Source: Cloacibacterium normanense | GTDB lineage: Bacteria; Bacteroidota; Bacteroidia; Flavobacteriales; Weeksellaceae | Reading direction: 5' to 3' | Assembly: GCF_002943105.1 (NCBI RefSeq) | Contig: NZ_PTPZ01000004.1 | Location: 170,061 to 234,060 of the forward strand | DNA length: 64,000 nt | In this document: piece by piece, positions 7,999-17,485 of the stretch | Position numbering within the stretch: the stretch's first letter is position 1 | Layout of the letters: the number at the start of each line of letters is the position of its first letter | Notes under the pieces: generated by a model | Database searches by the model: none | The model's input: the letters and a program-made list of their open reading frames with translations, nothing else | Told to the model about the DNA's origin: nothing | Translations under genes and position numbers: made by a program

Positions 7999-10161
7999 CT
8001 ATTTAATAGGCTTTAAAGAAATAGCATAACCACCACTTCTTGCAAGGTGAACCTTAATTTTAGAACCATTAGTTACTACTTTTTTGTAAATATGATAAGC
8101 TTGCGGATTTTTTACGTAATCAGCATTTTTACCATCTTCGTAAATAGTAGCTTCGTATTTTTTTCCTTTCTCTAAGAATGAAAAATCTACAGTGAAATCT
8201 CTAGCGTTTTCGTCTGTAACACCTCCTACAAACCAATTTTCTGAACCTTTCGCTTTTCTAGCAGTGTGAATATAATCACCAGGTTCAGCTGATAAAATTT
8301 TGGTATCATCCCAATCTACTGCTACATCTTTGATAAACTGAAAAGCATCTAAATGTCTCTCGTAGTTTTCTGGTAAATCACAAGCCATCTGAAGTGGAGA
8401 ATACATCACCACATATAATCCTAACTGCTTAGCTAAAGTAGTATTGGCAAAATTTTTACTGTTAGCATCATAATAATTGTATTGTGTTTGGAAAATTCCT
8501 GGAGTGTAATCCATTGGTCCACCCATAAATCTTGTAAATGGCAAAATGGTAGTGTGATCTGGATTGTTTCCTCCCATCGCTTCGAATTCTGTTCCACGAG
8601 CAGCTTCTGCAGCAATCCAGTTCGGATAAGTTCTGCTTAAACCACTAGGACGAACACTTTCGTGAGAATTAACCATGATTTTATATTCCGCAGCTTTGTC
8701 TACTACTCTTTGATAGTGGTTAATCATCCACTGAGAATAGTGATGTTCGCCTCTAGGAATAATATTTCCAACGTAACCGGTTTTCACCGCATCATAACCA
8801 TGTTCTTTCATCAATTTAAAAGCTGGGTCAAGCCATCTTTCGTAATTGGTAGCTGAAGCAGATGTTTCATGGTGCATGATGAGTTTTACATTTTTAGAAT
8901 GCGCATAATCATTCAGCATTTTAATATCAAAATCTGGATATGGTGTAATAAAATCAAAAACAAATTCTTTAGATTTTCCGAACCAATCTTCCCAACCTTC
9001 ATTCCAACCTTCTACCAAAACAGCATCAAAGCCATGTTTAGAAGCGAAATCGATGTATTTTTTAACATTGTCATTATTCGCTGCATGCGTTCCGTTTGGT
9101 TTCGTTTTAGAATAATCTGTAACGCCAAGATGTACATTATCGATATTGGTATAATTCCAAGTTCCACGGTTTGGAACGAACATTTGCCACCAAACTCCAA
9201 TATATTTCACTGGATGAATCCAAGAAGTATCCGTGTATTTCGTTGGTTCATTTAAGTTAAAAATCATTTTAGAATCTAGCACTTCTTCTGCTTTTTCTGA
9301 AACGATTACGGTTCTCCAAGGTGTAACTGCAGGAGTTTGCATATAACCTTTTGCACCTTGCGCATCTGGAGTAAGATGGGTTTTGAAGTCAAAATTTTCT
9401 GAATCTACTTCAAGTTGAGAAGCTGGATAATTGATTACAGCAGCTTCTGCAAGGTTTATGTACAGTGGTTTTTCTTTACCAGAAACCTCTTTTTTTAACA
9501 TAAGAGGCGATTGAACTGCATTTTTAACCAAAGTTTGAGATGCGTTACTATCAAAACTGCTTTCCCATTTTGTAGAAATCTGAGAAACCAAACTGGTTGT
9601 AGGTTTATATTCCTGGGTATCATAATCTGCAGGAACCCACCAAGATTTTAAATCATAAGGGAAATTAAATTCGGTATCTTCTTCTTTTACAACGAAATAA
9701 TTAAGATTTTTCTGTTGAGGAAACTCATATCTGAAACCTAATCCATCATTAAAAAGTCTGAACTTAACGATGATTTTTCTGTCTTCATTGGGTTGATTCA
9801 ATGTAACCGAAAGTTCGTTGTAATGATTGGTGTAATATTTTTTTTCTCCAAGAACGGGAGCCCAATTTTCGTTTTTAGAATCTCTGTTTTCTGCAATTTT
9901 TTCAAAATCAGAATTGAGATTTTTACCATCTGGAAGTTTATTGACATTGTCAAAAGCGATGGTATTATCTTTAAGCAATCTAAGACCTAGTTTAGAATCT
10001 TCTATGACTGTTTTTCCTTTGTAATTCAGATGATAATAAGGAACTCCATTTTTCAGTTGGAAATTCATTTCGAATTTACCGTCGGGAGACTTTAGCAATT
10101 GTGCATTGATAGCTGCTACAGAAAGTAAAGCTAAAAGCGCACTTGTTTTAATCAATTTCAT
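7999..10161 (-). CDS. susB: GH97 alpha-glucosidase (SusB-like)
   Basis: A 720-residue periplasmic enzyme with a Sec signal peptide ending AINAQ. The N-terminal beta-sandwich (about 22-290), catalytic barrel (about 300-620) and C-terminal beta domain fit GH97. Residues Glu432 (HHET), Glu501 (NSHES), Glu519 and Glu525 (GTEFEA) align with a constant offset of 7 to Glu439, Glu508, Glu526 and Glu532 of Bacteroides SusB, the inverting base, acid and calcium ligands, so an inverting alpha-glucosidase is expected. It releases glucose from maltodextrins. Upstream lies a terminator-like hairpin after susF, so its level may be set separately from the transport genes. Confidence 0.95.
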   Translation of the reverse strand: MKLIKTSALLALLSVAAINAQLLKSPDGKFEMNFQLKNGVPYYHLNYKGKTVIEDSKLGLRLLKDNTIAFDNVNKLPDGKNLNSDFEKIAENRDSKNENWAPVLGEKKYYTNHYNELSVTLNQPNEDRKIIVKFRLFNDGLGFRYEFPQQKNLNYFVVKEEDTEFNFPYDLKSWWVPADYDTQEYKPTTSLVSQISTKWESSFDSNASQTLVKNAVQSPLMLKKEVSGKEKPLYINLAEAAVINYPASQLEVDSENFDFKTHLTPDAQGAKGYMQTPAVTPWRTVIVSEKAEEVLDSKMIFNLNEPTKYTDTSWIHPVKYIGVWWQMFVPNRGTWNYTNIDNVHLGVTDYSKTKPNGTHAANNDNVKKYIDFASKHGFDAVLVEGWNEGWEDWFGKSKEFVFDFITPYPDFDIKMLNDYAHSKNVKLIMHHETSASATNYERWLDPAFKLMKEHGYDAVKTGYVGNIIPRGEHHYSQWMINHYQRVVDKAAEYKIMVNSHESVRPSGLSRTYPNWIAAEAARGTEFEAMGGNNPDHTTILPFTRFMGGPMDYTPGIFQTQYNYYDANSKNFANTTLAKQLGLYVVMYSPLQMACDLPENYERHLDAFQFIKDVAVDWDDTKILSAEPGDYIHTARKAKGSENWFVGGVTDENARDFTVDFSFLEKGKKYEATIYEDGKNADYVKNPQAYHIYKKVVTNGSKIKVHLARSGGYAISLKPIK

Positions 10162-10227
10162 ACTTTAAATATTTGTATTATAATTATTTATGAATTTTTC
10201 AATAAAAAATAAAAAAACATTAAATAT

Positions 10228-10260
10228 AAAAAAACTGCTGCTATAAAGCAACAGTTTTTA
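10228..10260 (-). terminator. terminator-like hairpin between susF and susB
   Basis: On the minus strand ACTGTTGCT pairs with AGCAGCAGT (one U-G wobble) around a 4-nt loop and is followed by seven T residues, 27 bp past the susF stop. No TAnnTTTG box was found before susB, so partial read-through, not full termination, is the simplest reading. Confidence 0.65.
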
Positions 10261-10286
10261 TGTAAAAATTGTATGATATATTACAC

Positions 10287-11624
10287 CTAATTTATAGTAT
10301 AAACCATATTGAATGGATCAAATGTAATGGTATAAGTTCCAGCTGAAGTAATGTTTAAGTTAGAACCACCTGCATTAAGTGTTCCATCTGCACCATCATC
10401 ACCGTAATTTTCTCCCCAATCGCTGTTCACTCTAAATTTGAATTCACCAGCAGGTAAAGTAACTACTATTTTGAATTTAAGGATAGAATCATCCCATTCC
10501 ATTTGTGCATCTGGACTACCTCCCCAACTGTTGAAACCACCAACAAGGCCTACTGAATAAGGTACCATAGAGTGTGTTAAATTATTAGTATCAACAGTTA
10601 CTTTATAATAACCTGCACTAGGAGAAAGTAAATTAGATCCGTTAGGTTCTAGGGTACCATCTGCACCATTATCTCCCCAGTTAACATCCCAATTTCTGTT
10701 TTGAGTATATTTAAACTCTATACCAGCAGCAGGGAAATTAATAAATCCGAAATACGTACCATTACTTGTAGCAGAAACTAGCGTGTTTGCAGTACCAGGA
10801 TTCCAACCTTGATAGCCTCCAGGCGCATAAATAAATGATGAAAGTTGATATGGAGTTGCTTTGAAAGTAACAATTGCAGAAGATTTCTTAATCTCCGGAT
10901 CTACTAATTTCGTAATCGCAGATACTCTGATATCAAAATTACCTTGTACACCAATTGTACCACCAACACTTAGAAGAAGTTTATCTAAATCAAAATGGGT
11001 TACATTAATAAGTTTAAGATTATTAACAGTCCCTAATTCTTTAAATTTATTTGCTCCTGATAATGAAACCTCTACAAGATATTTTACATCAATTCCGTAA
11101 GAATAATCGTTCCAAGTAATGGTTTTTGCAATACCTGTTGGATTGTTTGCATCCAAAGTAATTACACTACCTGCTGTAGGTGCCGTAATTACAGGCACTT
11201 CTACAGGATAAGGTTGCACATCAAAAGCAATAGGAAGAGAAACATTAGAACCTGCTTCTATTCTAAAATAGACTTTTTTAATTGAATATGGTGAATATCC
11301 AGCTTGCAATAAAGCGGTATTAAGAGCACCTATTGTAGTAGTATAAGTATTTTTATTTGATGTACCTAACTTTACTTTAACTGTAAAATCATTTGAATTA
11401 GAAAACACAATATCATAAGATGATGCCGCGTTTAGATTATCCCAAGTAAGTCTGAATGGATTATTCTCCATTGTTGAATATAATACATTGCTTCCTAAAC
11501 TCGTATCATATAATTTAAAAGAAGGCTCTGCTTTTGTCCAGTCTCTATAATCCTCGTTGTTACAAGAATGAAGAACGAACGGCAATAATAGAACCAATGA
11601 TAAAAATTTTATTATATTTTTCAT
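10287..11624 (-). CDS. susF: SusE/SusF-like starch-binding outer-membrane lipoprotein (second of pair)
   Basis: A 445-residue lipoprotein with signal MKNIIKFLSLVLLLPFVLHS and lipobox Cys21. After an N-terminal SusE-type domain come two similar C-terminal modules; their ends both carry W(D/G)-N-(W/Y)GD(N/D)GADGTL followed by SAG-Y, an internal duplication typical of SusE/F starch-binding modules. Expected role: hold starch at the cell surface for SusC/D. The frame is open for 9 more codons upstream, but that would overlap the susE stop and spoil the signal peptide, so the start giving a 13-bp gap is used. Confidence 0.85.
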   Translation of the reverse strand: MKNIIKFLSLVLLLPFVLHSCNNEDYRDWTKAEPSFKLYDTSLGSNVLYSTMENNPFRLTWDNLNAASSYDIVFSNSNDFTVKVKLGTSNKNTYTTTIGALNTALLQAGYSPYSIKKVYFRIEAGSNVSLPIAFDVQPYPVEVPVITAPTAGSVITLDANNPTGIAKTITWNDYSYGIDVKYLVEVSLSGANKFKELGTVNNLKLINVTHFDLDKLLLSVGGTIGVQGNFDIRVSAITKLVDPEIKKSSAIVTFKATPYQLSSFIYAPGGYQGWNPGTANTLVSATSNGTYFGFINFPAAGIEFKYTQNRNWDVNWGDNGADGTLEPNGSNLLSPSAGYYKVTVDTNNLTHSMVPYSVGLVGGFNSWGGSPDAQMEWDDSILKFKIVVTLPAGEFKFRVNSDWGENYGDDGADGTLNAGGSNLNITSAGTYTITFDPFNMVYTIN

Positions 11625-11637
11625 AATTGTTATTGAA

Positions 11638-12762
11638 TTATTGTTGAACAATGGTATAAACTCCAGCTTTAATATCTACTGTAATTTTATACGTGTTTCC
11701 ACCACCATCAAATTTGATATCTCCACTATCACCTTTAGGACCTAAGAAGCCTGAATTTCCTGAACCAGAAATATTACCCCATTCTAATTCTTTCCAATCT
11801 TTTTGACCTAGAACTTTAAAAGCAGCTCCATTATCTAATTTCACTGTGTATTCAAATTTTCCAGATGAAACTTTAGTCATAGCAATAGCGTTTGCTGCAT
11901 CCCATCCATTAATTGTACCAACAAGATAAACTTCAGGAAAATCATATCCTAAAACAGGAGATGCGGTAATATTTAAAGACTGAATATTTTTAGTTGCATC
12001 AATCACTATTTTATAAATGCCTGTATCGCCTGTAAATTTCATGTTTTCATCACCTTCTTGAAGCAAGTTACCAGAAAGCTGTTTGAAATATCTATAATTT
12101 GCTCTAGTACCTTCTTTATCAACACTATAATTAATAGGATTCCAACTTTGTTGACCTAAAAATCTGAAGGGTTGATTATTTTCTAAGTATGTATAGATAT
12201 AAGATAAGTTATCTTTTTTATGAAGAATTTGAGCATTCTCAGCGGTCCAACCAACATAAGTAGCACCACCTACAAGATAAAAATCAGGATATTCTAATAC
12301 ATATGGTGTAATCATTAAACTGGTAACATTAGATTTAGCTACTAAATTTTCACTTACTGTACCTAAGTAAGAAGAAACTCTAATGTACATTTTGGCAGAC
12401 ACATTAGGTGCTAAATTAATTCCTTGAGCAGCCTGATTCATTTGTTCTACTGAAAAAGTAGTTGCTCTTACAGAACCTGCAACTGTACCTAATGTATAAG
12501 GAGTAGTGAACGCCTCATCTTTAGACACTTCTATTTTATATTTTATTTCAGTAGGAACTGTATAGGTTGCAACATCCCAACTTAAAGTTAAACTAGGGTT
12601 GCTTGGAAAATTTCTATCCAACACCAATTTTTCAGCAGATATATCTAGCATTATTGGCGCTGATTGATTATCCACGGTAATTAACTCTCTATTTTCGCAT
12701 GCAATAAAACTAAATATTGCAATAAAAACGAATAAAATTTTATTAATTATATTTTTTTTCAT
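11638..12762 (-). CDS. susE: SusE-like outer-membrane starch-binding lipoprotein
   Basis: A 374-residue lipoprotein with lipobox FSFIAC (Cys22). Residues about 30-165 form the SusE N-terminal domain (LDISAEKLVLDRN...LTLSWDVA is the family's opening), followed by two domains each built around a Y-VG-(A)-GW-AA/EN-A motif (YLVGGATYVGWTAENAQ and YLVGTINGWDAANAIA), the carbohydrate-binding modules. It lies 23 bp after susD and directly before susF, in the order seen in other Bacteroidetes starch loci. Confidence 0.9.
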   Translation of the reverse strand: MKKNIINKILFVFIAIFSFIACENRELITVDNQSAPIMLDISAEKLVLDRNFPSNPSLTLSWDVATYTVPTEIKYKIEVSKDEAFTTPYTLGTVAGSVRATTFSVEQMNQAAQGINLAPNVSAKMYIRVSSYLGTVSENLVAKSNVTSLMITPYVLEYPDFYLVGGATYVGWTAENAQILHKKDNLSYIYTYLENNQPFRFLGQQSWNPINYSVDKEGTRANYRYFKQLSGNLLQEGDENMKFTGDTGIYKIVIDATKNIQSLNITASPVLGYDFPEVYLVGTINGWDAANAIAMTKVSSGKFEYTVKLDNGAAFKVLGQKDWKELEWGNISGSGNSGFLGPKGDSGDIKFDGGGNTYKITVDIKAGVYTIVQQ

Positions 12763-12785
12763 AACATAATATTTGTCAAAGCTGA

Positions 12786-14378
12786 TTAATAACCAGGATT
12801 TTGAATTAAATTAGAATTAGAACTAATCTCTTTTGTAGGAATTGGGAATAAAGCTCTATAATCAGCTATAGCAGAACCATTCAATGAACCACCCTTCCAT
12901 TGCCAGTTATAACCAGAAGTATATTTTCCAAATCTTATTAAATCTTGTCTTCTGTGACCTTCCCAATAAAGCTCTTTTGCTCTCTCCGATAAAACAAAAT
13001 CTGGAGTAAGCGCAGCTAGAGTTACTGGATTTGCACCAGCTCTTAATCTTAAATCATTAATATAATTTAGAGCTGTAGCTTTGTCTCCTTTACCATTTAC
13101 AACCGCTAATTCTGCATACATTAAATATACATCTGCCAATCTAAACATTGGAAAATCTGTATCTGGGAAAGTAGGATCTTGACCTGAAACACCTGCAGAT
13201 GTTTTATTAGTAAATTTTATTAATTTTTTACCTTGCGCAAATTTTAAATAGTCTGTAATGTCTTCAGAATCGGTACCAGAAACAACATTTACACGTGGGT
13301 CACCTGCAATAGTTTGTATAAATTCTTTTCTAGCTCTGAAACCTTGCCATCCAAAATCAATACCTAGGGTTTTAGCAACTGCATCATTAGTACTTCCATG
13401 AATTAAATAAGTCATACCTCCATAAGATTTAGTTTTAACGCCATCATATCTTACAGGAAAAATAATCTCTTTTTGAGCTCCGTTAACATCATTATCTGCC
13501 GCAAATAAATTATTTCTGTCAAGTGACAAGCTGTAGCCCGCACCTAATACACTGTTTACAGCAGCTAAAGCTTCAGTGCTTTTATCTTGACCTGTGTAAA
13601 CTTTTGCGTTAATTAAAAGTTTTGCTTTTAACATCCACAAAGCTCCTTTATCAGCTCTACCATATTCATTAGCTCTTGGGGCAGGAAGATCTGCTTCAAT
13701 TGTATTAAGTTCATTTAAAACATAATCAAACATTTCTGCTCTGGTTTTCATTACTGGTACAGAACCTAAAGCATTTTCTTCTGTTGCAAAAGGAGAGTTC
13801 CCATAAAGATCAATAGCATGATAATAAGATAAAGCTCTCAAAAATCTTGCTTCAGCTCTCATCACTTTAATTTTAGCTTTAAGATCTTCTGATACTTTCC
13901 TTGAATTCAATTTTTCATCTGTAGTTTCTCTTAAGAACTCGTTTGCTACAGATATCTGATAGTAAACTCTAGCAAAAAATGCTTCATTAAATTTATTATC
14001 TGCATTCCATGTATTAAAGTTTAAATCTTTAATTGTTGGGTTATCAGATTCTCCCCAAGCAATAATTGCTTCGTCCGTAGTAAGCTCTTGTAACTGCCAG
14101 TAACCTCTTAAATACTGAGAAAATCCTTCATCTACTAATGATTGTAAATCTGAATCTCCTGTAGGAGCTGCTTGACCAGATAAAGATAAACCACCATAAA
14201 TTTTTGCTAAAAACTGTTTATAAGGTAGTTCTGGATTATCAGGATTGTTAAAATAATTATCTACCGAGAAAGAATCATCATCTTTCAAAGAAACATCTAA
14301 ATCATTTAAACATGAAACTGCGGTAAATAATAATGCTGAAAATGCTAACCATTTTACTTTTTTTAATATATTTTTCAT
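12786..14378 (-). CDS. susD: SusD/RagB family outer-membrane glycan-binding lipoprotein
   Basis: A 530-residue lipoprotein with lipobox TAVSC (Cys23). It has the family's helical TPR-like region and the closing RL-DVYLMYAEL...YINDLRLRAGA and ERAKELYWEGHRRQDLIRFGK motifs, which mark SusD C-termini. SusD forms the lid over the SusC channel and captures oligosaccharides. It follows susC by 20 bp and must be co-transcribed with it. Substrate (alpha-glucan) is inferred from the neighbouring GH97 and GH13 genes. Confidence 0.96.
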   Translation of the reverse strand: MKNILKKVKWLAFSALLFTAVSCLNDLDVSLKDDDSFSVDNYFNNPDNPELPYKQFLAKIYGGLSLSGQAAPTGDSDLQSLVDEGFSQYLRGYWQLQELTTDEAIIAWGESDNPTIKDLNFNTWNADNKFNEAFFARVYYQISVANEFLRETTDEKLNSRKVSEDLKAKIKVMRAEARFLRALSYYHAIDLYGNSPFATEENALGSVPVMKTRAEMFDYVLNELNTIEADLPAPRANEYGRADKGALWMLKAKLLINAKVYTGQDKSTEALAAVNSVLGAGYSLSLDRNNLFAADNDVNGAQKEIIFPVRYDGVKTKSYGGMTYLIHGSTNDAVAKTLGIDFGWQGFRARKEFIQTIAGDPRVNVVSGTDSEDITDYLKFAQGKKLIKFTNKTSAGVSGQDPTFPDTDFPMFRLADVYLMYAELAVVNGKGDKATALNYINDLRLRAGANPVTLAALTPDFVLSERAKELYWEGHRRQDLIRFGKYTSGYNWQWKGGSLNGSAIADYRALFPIPTKEISSNSNLIQNPGY

Positions 14379-14398
14379 ATTATTTTAAATTGATTAAA

Positions 14399-17122
14399 TT
14401 AAAAATTAACGTTTACTCCAAGCATATACATTCTAGCTCTAGGGTAAATTACTCCATCTAGACCATTATTGAAGACTTCTGGGTCTAATCCTTTATAATC
14501 ACTTATAATTAATGCGTTTTGCACACCTCCGTATATTCTTAAAGAGGTTCTATCACCAATGAAGTTGTTATTCTTAATGGTATAACCTAAAGTAACATTG
14601 TCTAATTTTAGATAGCTTGCATTTTTAATATAGTAATCACTTTCTTTATTAGCAAAAGCAAATCCTGTTTTTGCAAAATCTAAAGGTGAATTTGCTAAGG
14701 TATTATCTACAACATTATTAATTGTTGAAAAGTATGCTCTATCAGCATTTACTTGATCATATACATAGTTACCAAAACTTGCTCTCCAAGCCATTGAGTA
14801 ATCCCAGTTTTTCATAAATGTACCATCAATCATTAAGCCCATTGTAACGTCTGCTTGAGGTTTTTTGTAATTATATTTATCAAAACTGTCTATTGTACCA
14901 TCACCATTTCTATCTACATACACTCCTTCAATTGGCTTGCCTGTACTATCATAAACCTGTTGATATACCCAATAAGAAAATGGAGCTAGACCAACTTTGT
15001 GAGTCTGTACATAACCACCAAGTCCCACTCCTCCTTGTGGAATATTATCGGTAAATAATTCTGTAATTTCTAAATGATTATAACTTAAGTTGTAGTTAAC
15101 ATCTAAAGTAAAATTCTCTTTTTTAAACATTTGATAGTTTAAATTAAAATCTAAACCTTTAGATTGTAGAGAACCAATGTTTTTAGGACCTAAGACTCTT
15201 AAATTCTGTAATGCTCCTTCCGCAACTATGGATAATAAATCTTTAGTATCTGCCAAATAAACATCTACATTTCCAGATAATCTTCTGCTAAATAATGAAA
15301 AATCTAAACCAGCATTATATTTTGTGCTAGATTCCCAAGTTAGATTTTGATTGTATCCTTTTGGCCTTGCTATTAAGTAATATGTATTCGCTCCCGTACC
15401 AAATTGATAGTAGGCATTGGTAGAAACATCATACTGTTTAAAGTAATCTATCTTATATCCACCAATATCTTGTTGACCTACAGCACCAACACTTAATCTT
15501 AGTTTCAGCTCATTAATAGTACTATTGTCTTTAAATAAGTCTTCATGCATCTTCCAGGCAAATGCTGCACCTCCAAAGTTACCCCATCTATTATCTTTAG
15601 AAAATCTAGAAGAACCATCTCTTCTATAATTTACAGTTAGTAAATATCTGTTATTATTCCATCCTAAATTTAATCTTCCAAAAAATGCTTGCAGGTTAAC
15701 ACCTGGATCAGTGTAAGTATCCGCAACGTTGTTATTAGGATCTAGTACATATAATAATTGATTGGCAGAATTGTAATTTTTATAATCAAAATTTTGATAC
15801 TCATAACCTCCTAATAAATCAAAACTTAGTTTACCAAAGTTTTTAGTATAGTTTAACTGAGTATTGAGATTTTTGTTAAAATTATCATAGTTTGTTTCAG
15901 TAAAATTACCTACAGGTAAACCATTCCAGTAACCTGCTCTTGCAAAAGAACTAATTTCTGTTTTGCCATCACCTTCTTGTTTATCTATACCTGCATTTAC
16001 AATTAATCTTAACTCTGGTAAAAAGTGAAATTTATAATCTAAGTTAATGTTTCCATAAAATCTATGATGATTACCAATATTTCTTCTCTCTAATAACTGA
16101 GATAGTGGGTTTGATGTACCACGGAAAAAGTATTTAGCTCCATCTTGCTGATACCATTCTCTATAACCAGCAAAAGGTGTTTGTGCATCATAAGGACTTT
16201 GGGTAGGGTCATAAGATATTGCGCTACCAATAGCACCTTCATCAGCGTTTGTTCTAAACGCATAAGTATAATTACCAGAAATATTAAGCTTTAAATGATT
16301 ATCAAATAAAGTTGGGTTCAAAGTAAAAGAAGCTGTTGATCTTTTGTAATTAGATGTCAAAAGAAGACCTTCATTTTCTGTATGACCAATACTTAATCTA
16401 GATGGAATCTTATCAAATAAGTTGCCCATTAAAGACAAATTACTATCAAAAGAAGCTGTGTTTCTAAAGATTAAATCTTGCCAATTTGTATTAGATGTCC
16501 CCAATAAATTCGCTTTATCAGGAGCCATTGTATTAATAATTTCCCTGAACTGATCTCCATTATACACATCAACATTCTTAGCTAATGTATTATACGTAGT
16601 AAAAGAATTAAAAGAAACTTGTAATTTCTTTTTAGAACCTTTTTTTGTAGTAATTAAAATTACACCATTAGAACCTCTGTTACCATAAATTGCAGTAGAA
16701 GAAGCATCTTTTAATATTGAAAAAGATTCAATATCATTAGGGTTAATTGAGGACAATCCGCCTTCTACTGGCAAACCATCAATAACAATTAAAGGATCAT
16801 TACTACTTAATAGAGAAGAACCGCCCCTTACTCTAATTACGGCATCATTACCTGGTGTACCAGACTGAGTTACAACAACCCCAGAGGTTCTACCATTTAA
16901 TAAACCTTCCGCACTTGTAATAGCTCCCTTATTAAAATCTTTTTCACTTAAGGCTGTAATAGACCCTGTTAAATCAGACTTCTTTTTAGCTCCATAACCA
17001 ATAAGCACAACTTGTTCAATGTCTTTTTGTTTAATTGAATCTCTTTGTTGAGCTTCTAGCATAATTGTTCCTGCCAATAAAAAAGCTGGAGCAATTTTTA
17101 AAACTTTACTATAGTTTCTCAC
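14399..17122 (-). CDS. susC: SusC/RagA family TonB-dependent outer-membrane transporter
   Basis: A 907-residue TonB-dependent channel: signal peptide (to about residue 25), a short linker, the plug domain with VLIGYGAKKKSDLTGS and the SusC signature IRVRGGSSL...PLIVIDGLP, then a large beta-barrel ending in the aromatic VNVNF. It imports maltodextrins together with SusD. Two oddities: the start codon is GTG (17120-17122), since an in-frame stop lies seven codons upstream and no ATG is available, and the usual N-terminal carboxypeptidase-regulatory-like domain before the plug is absent, a short form known from related flavobacteria. It is first in the operon, behind a 363-bp divergent region shared with metG. 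Confidence 0.95.
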   Translation of the reverse strand: MRNYSKVLKIAPAFLLAGTIMLEAQQRDSIKQKDIEQVVLIGYGAKKKSDLTGSITALSEKDFNKGAITSAEGLLNGRTSGVVVTQSGTPGNDAVIRVRGGSSLLSSNDPLIVIDGLPVEGGLSSINPNDIESFSILKDASSTAIYGNRGSNGVILITTKKGSKKKLQVSFNSFTTYNTLAKNVDVYNGDQFREIINTMAPDKANLLGTSNTNWQDLIFRNTASFDSNLSLMGNLFDKIPSRLSIGHTENEGLLLTSNYKRSTASFTLNPTLFDNHLKLNISGNYTYAFRTNADEGAIGSAISYDPTQSPYDAQTPFAGYREWYQQDGAKYFFRGTSNPLSQLLERRNIGNHHRFYGNINLDYKFHFLPELRLIVNAGIDKQEGDGKTEISSFARAGYWNGLPVGNFTETNYDNFNKNLNTQLNYTKNFGKLSFDLLGGYEYQNFDYKNYNSANQLLYVLDPNNNVADTYTDPGVNLQAFFGRLNLGWNNNRYLLTVNYRRDGSSRFSKDNRWGNFGGAAFAWKMHEDLFKDNSTINELKLRLSVGAVGQQDIGGYKIDYFKQYDVSTNAYYQFGTGANTYYLIARPKGYNQNLTWESSTKYNAGLDFSLFSRRLSGNVDVYLADTKDLLSIVAEGALQNLRVLGPKNIGSLQSKGLDFNLNYQMFKKENFTLDVNYNLSYNHLEITELFTDNIPQGGVGLGGYVQTHKVGLAPFSYWVYQQVYDSTGKPIEGVYVDRNGDGTIDSFDKYNYKKPQADVTMGLMIDGTFMKNWDYSMAWRASFGNYVYDQVNADRAYFSTINNVVDNTLANSPLDFAKTGFAFANKESDYYIKNASYLKLDNVTLGYTIKNNNFIGDRTSLRIYGGVQNALIISDYKGLDPEVFNNGLDGVIYPRARMYMLGVNVNF

Positions 17123-17314
17123 AAAAATAAAATTTAAGGATTAATATTCATTTTTCACATCGCTTAATTGCTATCACAATTAGGCACTGCCAATTTATGA
17201 AATTTTTAAATATTTATTAAATTTATATAAAAATTGTTAATTATTCATGATAAGAATCAGTCACTTTTGTATTAATTAAACCATAAAACACTGATTAACA
17301 ATGTAATAAAATCT

Positions 17315-17336
17315 ATTATCTCACCAGTGAGACAAT
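17315..17336. promoter_or_regulatory. 22-bp dyad, candidate operator for the sus locus
   Basis: TCTCAC-N2-GTGAGA with flanking ATT/AAT arms in register (one unpaired base on each side) gives a 22-bp site with 18 of 22 bases in symmetry, about 195 bp upstream of susC and 150 bp upstream of metG. It has no T-tract. The symmetry and place suggest a dimeric regulator; none is encoded in the window next to the locus. Confidence 0.5.
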
Positions 17337-17463
17337 AAAGAATTTCGCAATATTTCAAACAAATGTTTAGCAAATTCGCATGTTAAACAAATGTTAACAA
17401 CCAAAATTTTTACCAAAAAAACAACCAAGAAGTCAAAATTTTCCAAAAAGGCAAACAAAATCT

Positions 17464-17471
17464 TATCTTTG
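17464..17471 (+). promoter_or_regulatory. metG: metG promoter -7 box
   Basis: TATCTTTG matches TAnnTTTG and predicts a start near 17475, leaving a leader of about 11 nt before the metG ATG. The -33 site is weak. Confidence 0.55.
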
Positions 17472-17485
17472 CAAAAAAATTTTCC

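Larger units (their letters stand above)
17123..17485. promoter_or_regulatory. divergent control region between susC and metG
   Basis: This 363-bp AT-rich gap holds no ORF. It contains a dyad TAATTG-N6-CAATTA (17165-17182), a near-consensus box TAATTGTG on the minus strand (17175-17182) that may serve susC, the stronger dyad at 17315-17336, and the metG promoter at its right end. The middle is A/T-rich with several AAACAAATG-like runs of no clear meaning. Confidence 0.5.

Noticed and set aside
8869..9255. 128-codon open frame antisense to susB
   Set aside because: Shadow frame over a well-supported GH97 gene; composition rich in Ile/Phe as expected for the complement of an AT-rich gene.
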